DNA of 64,000 bases, from contig NZ_SIZZ01000002.1 of assembly GCF_004322705.1 (NCBI RefSeq), positions 186,001-250,000 of the forward strand, read 5' to 3'. This stretch comes from Dyella terrae. GTDB taxonomy: Bacteria > Pseudomonadota > Gammaproteobacteria > Xanthomonadales > Rhodanobacteraceae. The position numbers and the translations under genes are program-made. The notes under the pieces were generated by a model that made no database searches, was not told where the DNA came from, and was given only the letters and a program-made list of their open reading frames with translations. Below, piece after piece: positions 34,165-44,086 of this stretch (positions are counted from its first letter, which is position 1; every line of letters starts with the position of its first letter).

Positions 34165-35079
34165 ATGTCGCGGATATCGCTGGACCTGTTGCAGCAGTTC
34201 GTCATGGCCGCGCGGCTGGGAAACCTGTCGCGTGCCGCCGAGCAGTCCAACCTGACCGTCAGCGCGCTCAGCCACCAGATCCGCCAGCTGGAGCAGCGCG
34301 TGGAGCGCAAGCTGTTCGATCGTGGCCCGCGTGGCGTGCAACTCACGGCGGAAGGGCGCCGCCTGCTTGAGGCCGTCGCGCATCACTTCGAGGGCATCGA
34401 TCGCGCCATGGCGACCTACCGCTGCCGACGCGAAGAGGCGCTGACCATCAATACGATTCCCGGCGTCATGTCGAGTTGGCTGGTGCCCCGGCTTGCCCGC
34501 CTGGTGGCGGCGCATCCGGAGCTTGAGCTCAACCTGCAGTCGAGCGTCGAGCTGGTCGACTTCGAGCGCGATCCCGTCGATGCCACTTTGCGTTATGGCA
34601 TGGGCACCTGGCCCGGCGTGCAGACCGAACACCTCTTCGGCGAATGGATCGCGCCCGTGGCCGCGCCGTCGCTGATGGCGCGCATGTCTCACCTCAATGC
34701 CACCAGCGTGGAAGAGTGGCCGCTGCTGGGCGATCCGGGTGGCCGCTGGGCGGGTTGGTTTGCGCGCTTTGGTGGTGCACCGCCCAAACGCTTCGTCGCG
34801 CAATTCGACAACACCGACGCGCTGCAGCGCGCCGCGCTCGAAGGCATGGGCGTCGCCCTCGGGCGCATGGTCACGGCGCGACCGCTCGTCGAGGCCGGTT
34901 TGCTGCAGGTGCTGGGCAATCAGTACATGCGCATTCCGGAGGCCTATTACCTCGTCTATCCGGCGCGTTCGCGCGATCACGCGGGCCTCAACATTTTCCG
35001 CGACTGGATCCGTGGCGAAGCCAAATGCTATGCCGCGGCGATGGCGAGTGCCGCCGAAGGACGCGGCGAGGCGACATAA
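34165..35079 (+). CDS. LysR-family transcriptional regulator (GcvA-like)
   Basis: A 304-residue regulator. The N-terminal helix-turn-helix spans about residues 18-37 (GNLSRAAEQSNLTVSALSHQ) and is followed by IRQLEQRVERKLFDRGPRGV, close to GcvA. The ligand-binding domain has TINTIPGVMSSWLVPRLARL and the GcvA-type ATLRYGMGTWPGV. ATG 34165 follows GAGGGGA. It precedes, on the same strand and 67 bases away, the formaldehyde dehydrogenase gene, a possible target. The inducer is unknown. Confidence 0.92.
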   Translation: MSRISLDLLQQFVMAARLGNLSRAAEQSNLTVSALSHQIRQLEQRVERKLFDRGPRGVQLTAEGRRLLEAVAHHFEGIDRAMATYRCRREEALTINTIPGVMSSWLVPRLARLVAAHPELELNLQSSVELVDFERDPVDATLRYGMGTWPGVQTEHLFGEWIAPVAAPSLMARMSHLNATSVEEWPLLGDPGGRWAGWFARFGGAPPKRFVAQFDNTDALQRAALEGMGVALGRMVTARPLVEAGLLQVLGNQYMRIPEAYYLVYPARSRDHAGLNIFRDWIRGEAKCYAAAMASAAEGRGEAT

Positions 35080-35113
35080 CGCTACCCCTCTCCGTCGCGA
35101 AACCCCACAATAG

Positions 35114-36259
<1,146 letters not shown>

Positions 36260-36310
36260 GCTCGCCCGGGCGGGTGTCTCATCCGCCCGCGCCTGGCAAC
36301 TCTGCCGAAC

Positions 36311-36337
36311 GCCCGATGGCACCGTGCGCCATCGGGC
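36311..36337 (+). terminator. Hairpin downstream of frmA
   Basis: GCCCGATGGC / GCCATCGGGC, a 10-bp perfect stem with a 7-base loop, 52 bases after the frmA stop. There is no T tract. A shorter GGGCGG/CCGCCC hairpin lies just before it. Confidence 0.55.
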
Positions 36338-36347
36338 TACACACTTG

Positions 36348-36373
36348 CAGGATGGCCCCTCCGGGCCGTCCTG
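36348..36373 (+). terminator. Second hairpin downstream of frmA
   Basis: CAGGATGGCCC / GGGCCGTCCTG pair with one G-T wobble around a 4-base loop, and the sequence continues TACTC. It is probably part of a compound termination or RNA-stabilising region. Confidence 0.5.
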
Positions 36374-36438
36374 TACTCACAACGCCCCCACAATCCGCCG
36401 GCTAGCCTGCCGCCGAACCCTTCATCCGAGCCTCACGC

Positions 36439-37338
36439 ATGTCGAAGCGCCATCTTTCCGCCGTATTGGTTACCGCCTTGCTGGCCGCCTGCAGCGGCAA
36501 CTCCATACCCGCGAGCACGGCGGCCGCGCAGGACCAGCCGGCAAGCGGCCTGGTGCCGCCGACCAGTGCCACCGACTACACTGCCTCGCAGATCGATGCC
36601 GTGCTGGCCGGTGACTGGCGATCGGAAAAGAACCGCGCCCGCGATGTCTATCGTCATCCGAAGGAAACCTTGCAGTTCTTCGGCCTGCGTCCGGACATGA
36701 CGGTTATCGAAATCACCCCCGGGGGCGGCTGGTACAGCGAAGTGCTGGCGCCGCTGCTGCAGGACAACGGCCATTACATCGCCGCCATCGCACGGCCCGC
36801 CGGTGAAGGCGAGGCCCGTCGTGATGCCAGCGGCCTGCACACCAAATTCGCCGCGGACCCGGCGCATTACGGCAAGGCCCAGATCATCGAGTTCGATCCG
36901 AAGGCGCCGGTTATCGGCGAGCCGGGCAAGGCGGATCTCGTGCTGACGTTCCGCAATGTGCACAACTGGGTCGAAGCGGACACGGCACCGGCCATGTTCA
37001 AGGCCTTCTTCGCCTCGCTGCGTCCGGGCGGCACGCTGGGCGTTGTCGATCATCGCGCGCTCGATACGGCGCGCGTCGAGGACATCAAGGAATCCGGCTA
37101 TCTGCCCACGGCATACGTGATCAAGCTGGCGACCGAGGCGGGTTTCAAGCTTGAGGCGCAAAGCGAGGTCAACGCCAATCCGAAGGACACCAAGGATTAC
37201 CCGAAGGGTGTCTGGACCTTGCCGCCGACACTGACGCTGGGCGAGCAGGACAAGGCCAAATACCTGGCCATCGGCGAGTCTGATCGCATGACGCTGCGTT
37301 TCGTCAAGCCGGAGGCCGCGTCCGTCGCGAGTCACTGA
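36439..37338 (+). CDS. Exported lipoprotein with methyltransferase-like domain (COG4798 type)
   Basis: A 299-residue protein. The N-terminus [20 protein letters not shown] is a lipoprotein signal with an LAAC lipobox (Cys18). The mature part has a SAM methyltransferase fold: [25 protein letters not shown] at motif I, then [12 protein letters not shown] at motif IV and [11 protein letters not shown]. The location outside the cytoplasm is odd for a SAM-dependent enzyme, but this is a known predicted family. It is 6 bases before rluE on the same strand. The substrate is unknown. Confidence 0.82.
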   Translation: MSKRHLSAVLVTALLAACSGNSIPASTAAAQDQPASGLVPPTSATDYTASQIDAVLAGDWRSEKNRARDVYRHPKETLQFFGLRPDMTVIEITPGGGWYSEVLAPLLQDNGHYIAAIARPAGEGEARRDASGLHTKFAADPAHYGKAQIIEFDPKAPVIGEPGKADLVLTFRNVHNWVEADTAPAMFKAFFASLRPGGTLGVVDHRALDTARVEDIKESGYLPTAYVIKLATEAGFKLEAQSEVNANPKDTKDYPKGVWTLPPTLTLGEQDKAKYLAIGESDRMTLRFVKPEAASVASH

Positions 37339-37343
37339 AGCGC

Positions 37344-37880
37344 ATGCTGATCGCGCTCAACAAGCCGTTCAACGTGCTGTGCCAGTTCACCCGCGAAGGC
37401 GACAAGCGCACGCTGGCTGAATTCGTGCAGCAGAAAAACGTCTATCCGGCGGGACGGCTCGATTACGACAGCGAAGGCCTGTTGCTGCTTACGGATGATG
37501 GTGGGCTGGCGCACCGGCTCACCGATCCGCGCCACAAGCAACCCAAGACGTACCTCGTGCAAGTCGATGGCGCGGCCACCGACGAGGCCGTGCAGGCCCT
37601 GCGACGCGGCGTCGTTCTGAACGATGGCCCCACGCAGCCGGCCGGTGCCGAGCATGCGGTCGAACCGGACTGGCTGTGGCCACGCGATCCGCCCGTGCGG
37701 TTTCGCAAGGCCATTCCCACCAGCTGGCTGAGCATCACCCTGCGCGAAGGTCGCAATCGCCAGGTGCGTCGCATGACGGCCGCCGTGGGATTCCCCACGC
37801 TGCGACTCATTCGCGTCAGCGTGGGCGGTTACGCGCTCGACGGACTACCGCCCGGCGAAACGCGCGTGCTCGCGCCCTGA
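37344..37880 (+). CDS. rluE: 23S rRNA pseudouridine synthase RluE
   Basis: A 178-residue RsuA/RluE-family enzyme without an S4 domain, which modifies U2457 of 23S rRNA in E. coli. The catalytic motif is [16 protein letters not shown] (Asp near residue 40), with KTYLVQVDG, and [25 protein letters not shown] at the C-terminal signature. It starts at ATG 37344, right after the lipoprotein methyltransferase, with no strong ribosome binding site of its own. Convergent with tatD, 6 bases apart. Confidence 0.94.
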   Translation: MLIALNKPFNVLCQFTREGDKRTLAEFVQQKNVYPAGRLDYDSEGLLLLTDDGGLAHRLTDPRHKQPKTYLVQVDGAATDEAVQALRRGVVLNDGPTQPAGAEHAVEPDWLWPRDPPVRFRKAIPTSWLSITLREGRNRQVRRMTAAVGFPTLRLIRVSVGGYALDGLPPGETRVLAP

Positions 37881-37886
37881 GTCGGC

Positions 37887-38672
37887 TCAGATACCGAAGA
37901 AGGCGCGTGCCGTCGCCGTGCTGTTCGCCGCCGTCACCTCCACCGACTCGCCACGATCGCGCGCGACTTCGTGGCAGATGTGGCGCAGGTACATCGGTTC
38001 ATTGCGGCGATGGCTCGGCGCGGGTTTCACCGTGCGCGGCAGCAGGTACGGCGCATCGGTTTCGATCATCAGGCGATGGGACGGAATCCGTTTCACCAGC
38101 TCACGCAAATGCGTGCCTCGCCGCTCATCGCAGATCCAGCCGGTGATGCCGATATGGCAGTCGAGCGCCAGGTAATCGCGCAGCGCGTCGCCTGAATCGG
38201 TGAAGCAATGCACCACGGCGGCCGGCACCTTTTCGCGATAGCGGCGCAGCAGGTTCACGAAATCTTCGTGCGCATCGCGCTGGTGCAGGAACAGTGGTTT
38301 GCCCTTGTCCACGGCAATCTGCAGCTGACGTTCGAACACGGCCAGTTGCACGTCGCGCGGCGAATAGTTGCGGTTGTAGTCCAGGCCGGTTTCGCCGACG
38401 GCGCGCACCTCCGGTTGATCCGCCAGCTCGCGCAGCAGCGCATCGGTGGCGTCGTCATAGTCGATGGCATGGTGCGGGTGGACGCCGGCGGTGGCGTACA
38501 GCTCGCCCGGGAGGCGTCGGGCCAGGTCCAGCGCATGGGTACTGCCCTCTTTCGAGGCGCCGGTGACCACCATCTGCACGACGCCGTGGTCACGGGCGCG
38601 TTGCATGACGGCGTCAAAATCGTGATGAAACGATTCATGGGTGAGGTTGGCGCCGATGTCGAGCAGTTCCAT
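37887..38672 (-). CDS. tatD: TatD-family metal-dependent DNase
   Basis: A 261-residue TIM-barrel metallohydrolase. It begins MELLDIGANLTHESF, as TatD proper does, rather than the DxHxH start of YcfH. Further signatures are TAGVHPHHAIDYD, GETGLDYNRNYS, FLHQRDAHEDF, VVHCFTDSG, ITGWICDERRG and IETDAPYLLPR. The ATG at 38672 fits the family start; an in-frame GTG at 38696 is less likely. The enzyme degrades DNA 3' ends and has been linked to DNA repair. Confidence 0.94.
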   Translation of the reverse strand: MELLDIGANLTHESFHHDFDAVMQRARDHGVVQMVVTGASKEGSTHALDLARRLPGELYATAGVHPHHAIDYDDATDALLRELADQPEVRAVGETGLDYNRNYSPRDVQLAVFERQLQIAVDKGKPLFLHQRDAHEDFVNLLRRYREKVPAAVVHCFTDSGDALRDYLALDCHIGITGWICDERRGTHLRELVKRIPSHRLMIETDAPYLLPRTVKPAPSHRRNEPMYLRHICHEVARDRGESVEVTAANSTATARAFFGI

Positions 38673-38929
38673 ACGCGTATCTGATGCAGAAAACACCTAT
38701 TGTCTCAGAGGCGAGTGCTCTGTGCCGGTGTCGGCGAATCGAAGGCCGTGTCGGGGCAGGATGAAGGCCAGACCAGCGGAGACTTTCAGATTTTGATGCG
38801 AATCCTCCCAATTCAGACGACGAGGTCCCACGCTAGGTGAGGGTTGTGCTACCAATGCACCCCTGGTTCGGGATGGCAAAGCGGTCCCGTGGCCCATGAC
38901 GGGCGCAGTCAACGATACGAGGTGGCGAC

Positions 38930-40663
38930 ATGTCGGCAGCGGTCAAGCCGGCGACCAGCATGGAGAGTCAGCAGGAGCCGGGCCGCGAGGCCGCCGTGTG
39001 CGACTTGCTGGTCATGCGAGGGCGCCTGAAAGACACCGATCTGGCGCGCGCCAGGCGCCTGCATGAAGAGTCGCCGGAAGGGACGTTGACGGCCCTGCTG
39101 GCCCGCCTCGGGCTGGTGTCCGAGCGCGATCTGGCCGATGCCTGGTCGGAGCTGCTGCACACGCCGCTCATGGCGGCGCGCGAGGCCCCCGACTTGCCGC
39201 CGGCCGAACTGGACCTCTCGCTGCGGTTCCTGAAGCACCACCACGTGGTTCCGGTCCGCCAGGGCGACGATGATCTGGCCCTGGTGGTGTCCGACCCCGC
39301 CGACCCTTATCCCCTTCAGGCGGTCGAGTTGGCCGCGGGCCGCCCCGTCAGCTTGCGCATTGGTCTTCGATCGGAGATCGATGACCTGATCGAGCGGTAT
39401 TACGGCAGCGGGCGTTCGGCGATGGGCACCATCGTGGAAAATCTCGATGGCGGCATCGCCGCCGAAGACGACGTCGAGCACCTGCGCGACCTGGCATCCG
39501 AGGCGCCCGTCATCCGCCTGGTGAACCTGATCCTGCAACGCGCCGTGGAACAGCGTGCGTCCGACGTGCATATCGAGCCCTTCGAAAACCGCCTGAAGGT
39601 GCGCTACCGCATCGACGGCGTGCTGCACGAAGTGGAGGCGCCGCCCTCCAGCTCGACGGCTGCGGTGATTTCGCGCGTCAAGATCATGGCCAAGCTCAAT
39701 ATCGCCGAACGGCGCCTGCCGCAGGACGGTCGCATTCAGTTGCGCGTGCAGGGCAAGGAGCTGGACCTGCGCGTGTCCACCGTGCCGACCAGCTTCGGTG
39801 AATCGGTGGTGATGCGTATCCTCGACCGCGAATCGGTGGTGTTCGATTTCTCGGAGCTGGGTTTCACCCCGCGGTTCCAGTCGCGCTTCGTCGACGTGCT
39901 TGAGCGTCCGCACGGCATTCTTCTGGTGACGGGTCCGACCGGTTCGGGCAAGACCACGACGCTCTACACCGCGCTCTCGAAGATCAACACGCCCGACGTG
40001 AAGATCATCACAGTCGAGGATCCGGTCGAGTACCAGATCGAAGGCATCAACCAGATCCAGGTGAAGCCGCAGATCGGCCTGGATTTTGCCGGTGCCCTGC
40101 GCTCGATCGTGCGCCAGGATCCGGACGTGATCATGATCGGCGAAATGCGCGATCTGGAAACCTGCCGCATCGCCATCCAGTCCGCGCTGACCGGCCACCT
40201 GGTGCTGTCGACCCTGCACACCAACAGCGCTGCGGGCGGCATCACCCGCATGCTCGACATGGGCGTGGAGGATTACCTCCTGGGCTCGACCGTCAACGGC
40301 ATCCTTGCGCAGCGCCTGGTACGCCGGCTCGATCCGGAAACCGCAACTTCATACGAAGCCCTGCCCGAGGTGATCGAGCAGTTCGAACTGCACAAATACA
40401 CCGACGAGCGCCCGATCCGTCTGTGGAAGCCCGGCAGCAGCGCCGCCAATCCGACAGGTTATCGCGGCCGCCGCGCCATCATGGAGTTCCTCGTGATGAC
40501 CGACAGCCTCCGTCGCCTGGTCATGCAGCGCGCCGATGCCGGCGAAATCGAACGCCAGGCCCGTGCCGAAGGCATGCGCACCATGTATGAGGACGGCATC
40601 GCCAAAGCCGTTACCGGCATCACCACCATCGAAGAAGTCCTCCGCGTCACTCAGGAAACCTAA
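38930..40663 (+). CDS. gspE: Type II secretion ATPase GspE (XpsE)
   Basis: A 577-residue cytoplasmic motor ATPase of the type II secretion system. The N-terminal MshEN-like domain (residues about 20-160) contacts GspL. The core has Walker A GPTGSGKTTT, the Asp box ITVEDPVEYQIEGINQIQ, Walker B and RQDPDVIMIGEMRD, and the His box GHLVLSTLHTNSA. The tetracysteine zinc motif usually found before the C-terminal GYRGR is absent: no Cys lies between LVRRL and GYRGRRAI. First gene of the xps operon. It is preceded by a 257-base region in which I see no gene or clear promoter. Confidence 0.96.
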   Translation: MSAAVKPATSMESQQEPGREAAVCDLLVMRGRLKDTDLARARRLHEESPEGTLTALLARLGLVSERDLADAWSELLHTPLMAAREAPDLPPAELDLSLRFLKHHHVVPVRQGDDDLALVVSDPADPYPLQAVELAAGRPVSLRIGLRSEIDDLIERYYGSGRSAMGTIVENLDGGIAAEDDVEHLRDLASEAPVIRLVNLILQRAVEQRASDVHIEPFENRLKVRYRIDGVLHEVEAPPSSSTAAVISRVKIMAKLNIAERRLPQDGRIQLRVQGKELDLRVSTVPTSFGESVVMRILDRESVVFDFSELGFTPRFQSRFVDVLERPHGILLVTGPTGSGKTTTLYTALSKINTPDVKIITVEDPVEYQIEGINQIQVKPQIGLDFAGALRSIVRQDPDVIMIGEMRDLETCRIAIQSALTGHLVLSTLHTNSAAGGITRMLDMGVEDYLLGSTVNGILAQRLVRRLDPETATSYEALPEVIEQFELHKYTDERPIRLWKPGSSAANPTGYRGRRAIMEFLVMTDSLRRLVMQRADAGEIERQARAEGMRTMYEDGIAKAVTGITTIEEVLRVTQET

Positions 40664-40716
40664 ACCAAGGCGTCCTGCGCGCGGCAATCCGCTTCGAGCT
40701 ACGACGCACTCCATTC

Positions 40717-40748
40717 GCGCTGTTCACCATTCACTGTTCACCCTTTCC
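40717..40748. repeat. Half heptamer element E6 between gspE and gspF
   Basis: Read on the minus strand it contains TGAACAG TGAATGG TGAACAG, three heptamers of the type seen in the full palindromes, ending 5 bases before the gspF ATG. No partner arm is visible. Confidence 0.65.
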
Positions 40749-40753
40749 CACTC

Positions 40754-41971
40754 ATGACCCAATTCCACTACCGCGCCGTCACCGATTCCGGCGACATCGT
40801 GCAGGGCGATATGGAAGCGTCGACCATCGACGAGGTCATCGCACGCCTGCAGGACCAGGGGCATACGCCGCTGGAGGCGCGCCCGGCGACGGAAGTGGGC
40901 AGCGCCATGGGCATCGCAGGGTGGTTCAAGCGCGGCCCGTTCACCGGCGACCAGCTCGCCCAATTCACGCACCAGCTGGCCACCTTGCTGGGGGCCGGCC
41001 AGCCGCTGGATCGCGCGCTGGGCATCCTGATGGATCTGCCCGAAGCCGAGCACGCCAGGCGCATGGTCGAGCGCGTGCGCGACCGCGTGCGCGGCGGTGT
41101 GCCCTTGTCGCAGGCCTTCGATGAAGAACACGGGGTATTTCCCAAGCTGTACATCAGCCTGGTACGTGCGGGCGAAGCGGGTGGCTCGCTGGAAGAAACC
41201 CTCAGGCGCCTGGCCGAATACCTGGAGCGCTCCCAGCAATTGCGCGGGAGCATCATCAATGCGCTGATCTACCCGGCTTTCCTGATGGTCGGCGTGCTCG
41301 GTTCGCTGGTGCTTCTGCTCGCTTACGTCGTGCCGCAGTTCGTGCCGATCTTCGAAGACATGCAGGTGCCGGTGCCGTGGATCACCCAGGTCGTGCTGGC
41401 GCTGGGGCAGCTGCTGCAATCGTGGTGGTGGCTGATTCTGATCGTCGTCGTCGGTGGCGCGGCGCTCTGGCGCGCGCGGCTGCGTGACCCGGAAGCCCGC
41501 CTGGCCTGGCACGCGAGGCTGCTCCAGGTGCGCGTGGCCGGCCCGCTCATGCTCAAGGTAGAAACAGCCCGCATCGCAAGAACTCTCGGCACCCTCGTGA
41601 AGAACGGCGTGCCGCTGCTGTCGGCGCTCACCATTGCGCGCCAGGTCACCTCCAACCGCGCGCTGGACCAGGCGCTGGAGCAGGCTGCGGAACAAGTGAA
41701 GGGTGGCTCGGGTCTGAGCCTTGCGCTGGCGCAATCGCAGCGCTTTCCGCGGTTGGCCCTGCAAATGGTGCAGGTGGGCGAGGAGGCCGGCCAGTTGGAC
41801 ACGATGCTGCTCAAGGTGGCCGATACGTTCGAGCTGGAAAGCCGGCGCGCCATCGATCGCCTGCTCGCCGCCCTGGTGCCGGCGCTGACCATCGTGATGA
41901 CGGTGCTGGTGGCCATCATCATGGCCGCCATCCTGCTGCCCCTGCTCAGCCTCACCAGCAATATCCAATAG
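40754..41971 (+). CDS. gspF: Type II secretion inner membrane protein GspF
   Basis: A 405-residue platform protein with two T2SSF domains and three membrane segments (near residues 170-190, 220-240 and 372-398). It begins FHYRAVTDSGDIVQGDMEA. Signatures include QFTHQLATLLGAGQPLDRAL in the first domain and ARIARTLGTLVKNGVPLLSAL in the second. The 90-base gap after gspE is unusual in this tight operon and holds a repeat remnant. No ribosome binding site is visible before the ATG. Confidence 0.96.
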   Translation: MTQFHYRAVTDSGDIVQGDMEASTIDEVIARLQDQGHTPLEARPATEVGSAMGIAGWFKRGPFTGDQLAQFTHQLATLLGAGQPLDRALGILMDLPEAEHARRMVERVRDRVRGGVPLSQAFDEEHGVFPKLYISLVRAGEAGGSLEETLRRLAEYLERSQQLRGSIINALIYPAFLMVGVLGSLVLLLAYVVPQFVPIFEDMQVPVPWITQVVLALGQLLQSWWWLILIVVVGGAALWRARLRDPEARLAWHARLLQVRVAGPLMLKVETARIARTLGTLVKNGVPLLSALTIARQVTSNRALDQALEQAAEQVKGGSGLSLALAQSQRFPRLALQMVQVGEEAGQLDTMLLKVADTFELESRRAIDRLLAALVPALTIVMTVLVAIIMAAILLPLLSLTSNIQ

Positions 41972-42025
41972 GGCCCGGCCCTTGTCGCCGCCCCCCACTC
42001 CCCATCGATGACACGAGGTACATAC

Positions 42026-42448
42026 ATGCAGAACAGGCAGATTCGCGGCACCGCCGTTCGCGGCTTCACCCTGCTGGAAATGCTGGCGGTGATCGTGCTG
42101 ATTGGCATCATCGGTGCGGTGGTGGTCACGCAGGTCGGCAAGAACGTCGACAAGGGCAAGTACGGCGCCGGCAAGGCGCAGCTGACCACGCTGGGCCAGA
42201 AGATCGAGAACTACGCCCTCGACAACGGCGCGCCGCCACCCCAGTTGGAAGACCTCGTCACCAAGCCCGCCACGGCACGGAACTGGCAGGGTCCGTACGC
42301 CAAGGAATCCGACCTGAAGGATCCGTGGGGCCATCCGTTCGGCTACAAGGCGCCCGGTGACCATGGCAGCTTCGACCTGATCTTCTACGGCCAGGATGGC
42401 CAGCCCGGCGGCGAAGGCTATAGCGCCGACGTGGGCAACTGGCAGTAA
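42026..42448 (+). CDS. gspG: Type II secretion major pseudopilin GspG
   Basis: A 140-residue major pseudopilin. The prepilin peptidase site is RGFTLLEMLAVIVLIG, cleaved before Phe. The C-terminal calcium-binding region has DPWGHPFGYKAPGDHGSFDL and the loop around FYGQDGQPGGEG. ATG 42026 has a GAGG 7 bases upstream; an in-frame ATG at 42008 is less well placed. Assembles the pseudopilus that pushes substrates through GspD. Confidence 0.96.
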   Translation: MQNRQIRGTAVRGFTLLEMLAVIVLIGIIGAVVVTQVGKNVDKGKYGAGKAQLTTLGQKIENYALDNGAPPPQLEDLVTKPATARNWQGPYAKESDLKDPWGHPFGYKAPGDHGSFDLIFYGQDGQPGGEGYSADVGNWQ

Positions 42449-42450
42449 GC

Positions 42451-42984
42451 ATGTTCCTGACGGCAGACATGGGCCATTCGGGCGAGGCACCCTTGTCGGG
42501 TGTATCGCTTCGTGTTCGCGCGTCGCGCCGTCCCATGCGTGCGCGTCGCAGCGTGCGCGGCTTCACGTTGCTCGAAATCCTGGTGGTGATCCTGCTGATC
42601 GGCATTGCGGCGGCCGCCGTGTCGGTGTCGGTTACGCAGGGCCTTGCCAGTGCGCGCGTCAACGCCGCCAGCGGCGAAATGGCGGCGGCGCTGCGTGCGA
42701 CGCGTGCGCGCGCCATCGTCAGCGGCCAGGCGCAGGTGTTCGAAGTGGATACGGTGCACCACGTTTATCGTGGTGCCGACAAGCGCGACGTGCGACTGCC
42801 GCAAGGCATGAAACTGAGCATCACCAGCGCGAAGGAAGACCAGCCCAACGCGACCACGGGTCGCATCCGGTTCTTTCCCGATGGCAGTTCCACCGGTGGC
42901 CACATCACGTTGCAACGCGAACGTCGGCAGTGGCTGGTGAACGTGTCGTGGCTGACGGGTGCCGTGTCCGTGGTCGCGACATGA
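42451..42984 (+). CDS. gspH: Type II secretion minor pseudopilin GspH
   Basis: A minor pseudopilin with the prepilin motif RGFTLLEILVVILLIG. The frame opens at ATG 42451, two bases after the gspG stop, and gives 177 residues with a leader of about 36 residues, longer than usual. An internal ATG at 42535 would give a short leader like the other pseudopilins, but neither has a good ribosome binding site. The C-terminal RIRFFPDGSSTGGHITLQ fits the GspH domain. Its stop overlaps the gspI start. Confidence 0.9.
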   Translation: MFLTADMGHSGEAPLSGVSLRVRASRRPMRARRSVRGFTLLEILVVILLIGIAAAAVSVSVTQGLASARVNAASGEMAAALRATRARAIVSGQAQVFEVDTVHHVYRGADKRDVRLPQGMKLSITSAKEDQPNATTGRIRFFPDGSSTGGHITLQRERRQWLVNVSWLTGAVSVVAT

Positions 42985-43418
42985 TGACCATGCCGTCCCT
43001 GCGACCCGCGCGCGGCTTCAGCCTGCTGGAAGTCGTCGCGGCGATCTTCCTGCTGGCCATCGCGTTCACCGCACTGATGCAGGTGGCGGGCGGTTCGATG
43101 AGCCTGTCGCAGAACGCTGCCGATTACACCCGCGCTTCTATGTGGGCGCGCACCTTGCTCGACACGGCCGACGTCGGCACCGACCTGACGCCCGGCCAGA
43201 GCGACGGTCGCTTCGACGATCAGTATCGCTGGCACCTCGTTGTCGCGCCGTGGCGTCCCGCCGATGTCGATCCGGGCATGCCGTCGCCATTGCAGATGGT
43301 GAAGCTCGATCTGGATGTCCGCTGGGGCGCGCCGCATCGCGAACGCTCCGCGCATTTCAGCACGTTGCGCTTCGTGCAGCCCGCATCGAACAGCCCGGGT
43401 GTGCGGGGTGCGCCGTGA
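42981..43418 (+). CDS. gspI: Type II secretion minor pseudopilin GspI
   Basis: A 145-residue minor pseudopilin with the prepilin motif ARGFSLLEVVAAIFLLAIAF near residues 10-29. The body, with ASMWARTLLDTADVGTDL and DQYRWHLVVAPW, fits GspI. The start is within ATGATG at the gspH stop (4-base overlap, or the second ATG). It is part of the tip complex with GspJ and GspK. Confidence 0.93.
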   Translation: MMTMPSLRPARGFSLLEVVAAIFLLAIAFTALMQVAGGSMSLSQNAADYTRASMWARTLLDTADVGTDLTPGQSDGRFDDQYRWHLVVAPWRPADVDPGMPSPLQMVKLDLDVRWGAPHRERSAHFSTLRFVQPASNSPGVRGAP

Positions 43419-44086
43419 AGGCGCGCGTGCGGGGGTTTTCCTTGCTCGAAGTCCTCGGCGCGCTGGTGTTGCTGGCGCTGTTGTTGCTGGGCGTGTACTC
43501 GGGTATTCGCACGGCCACGCACAGCGTCACCAGTGGCACGCAAGTGATCGGCGAACTGGATCAGTTGCGTTCGGCGCAGCAGTTCATGCGACAGGAATTG
43601 CAGCAGGTCCAGGCCGTGCCGCAGGGGCGCAACGACCGCGGCGAAAATCTCTACTTTGCCGGCGATGCGACGACCATGCGTTTCGTCGCGCCGTTGCCCG
43701 GCTATCTGGGCAAGCTCGGTCCGCAGTTGCAGGAATGGAAACTGGTGTCGGACGGCAAGGGATTCCAGCGCCTCGAGGCACGTTTCGCGCTGATTCCACC
43801 GGATGGCAGCCCGCCACAGGCACTGGGCGAGCCGGAAATCCTGATGGACGGCATTCGCGAAGGCCATTTCAGCTATCGCACGCCCGACACGTTCCAGCAG
43901 CGCGGCAGCTGGTCCGGGCACTGGGACGACCAGCGACTGCTGCCCAGCATCGTGCGCGTCGAACTCAGCTTGCGCGGACACTACGACTGGCCGCGCCTCG
44001 ATGCCCCCCTGCGCGTGGACCCGACCGCGGCGTTCGGCCAGGGCCAGGGATTGTTGCAGGGCCTCAATCGTCCGGTGGTGCAATGA
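43415..44086 (+). CDS. gspJ: Type II secretion minor pseudopilin GspJ
   Basis: A 223-residue minor pseudopilin starting with GTG that overlaps the gspI stop (GTGA). The prepilin motif VRGFSLLEVLGALVLLAL lies close to the N-terminus. The body has QQFMRQELQQVQAVP and MRFVAPLPGYLG as in GspJ. It forms the pseudopilus tip with GspI and GspK. A longer upstream reading in this frame is a shadow of gspI. Confidence 0.93.
   Translation: MKARVRGFSLLEVLGALVLLALLLLGVYSGIRTATHSVTSGTQVIGELDQLRSAQQFMRQELQQVQAVPQGRNDRGENLYFAGDATTMRFVAPLPGYLGKLGPQLQEWKLVSDGKGFQRLEARFALIPPDGSPPQALGEPEILMDGIREGHFSYRTPDTFQQRGSWSGHWDDQRLLPSIVRVELSLRGHYDWPRLDAPLRVDPTAAFGQGQGLLQGLNRPVVQ

Noticed and set aside
38673-38929. Possible riboswitch in the leader of gspE
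   Set aside because: The region before gspE contains short GC pairings, but I could not fit it to the conserved cores of known riboswitches such as c-di-GMP-I.
42396-42980. Upstream extension of the gspI frame over gspH
   Set aside because: It is the shadow of gspH in another frame; the prepilin leader starts at 42981.
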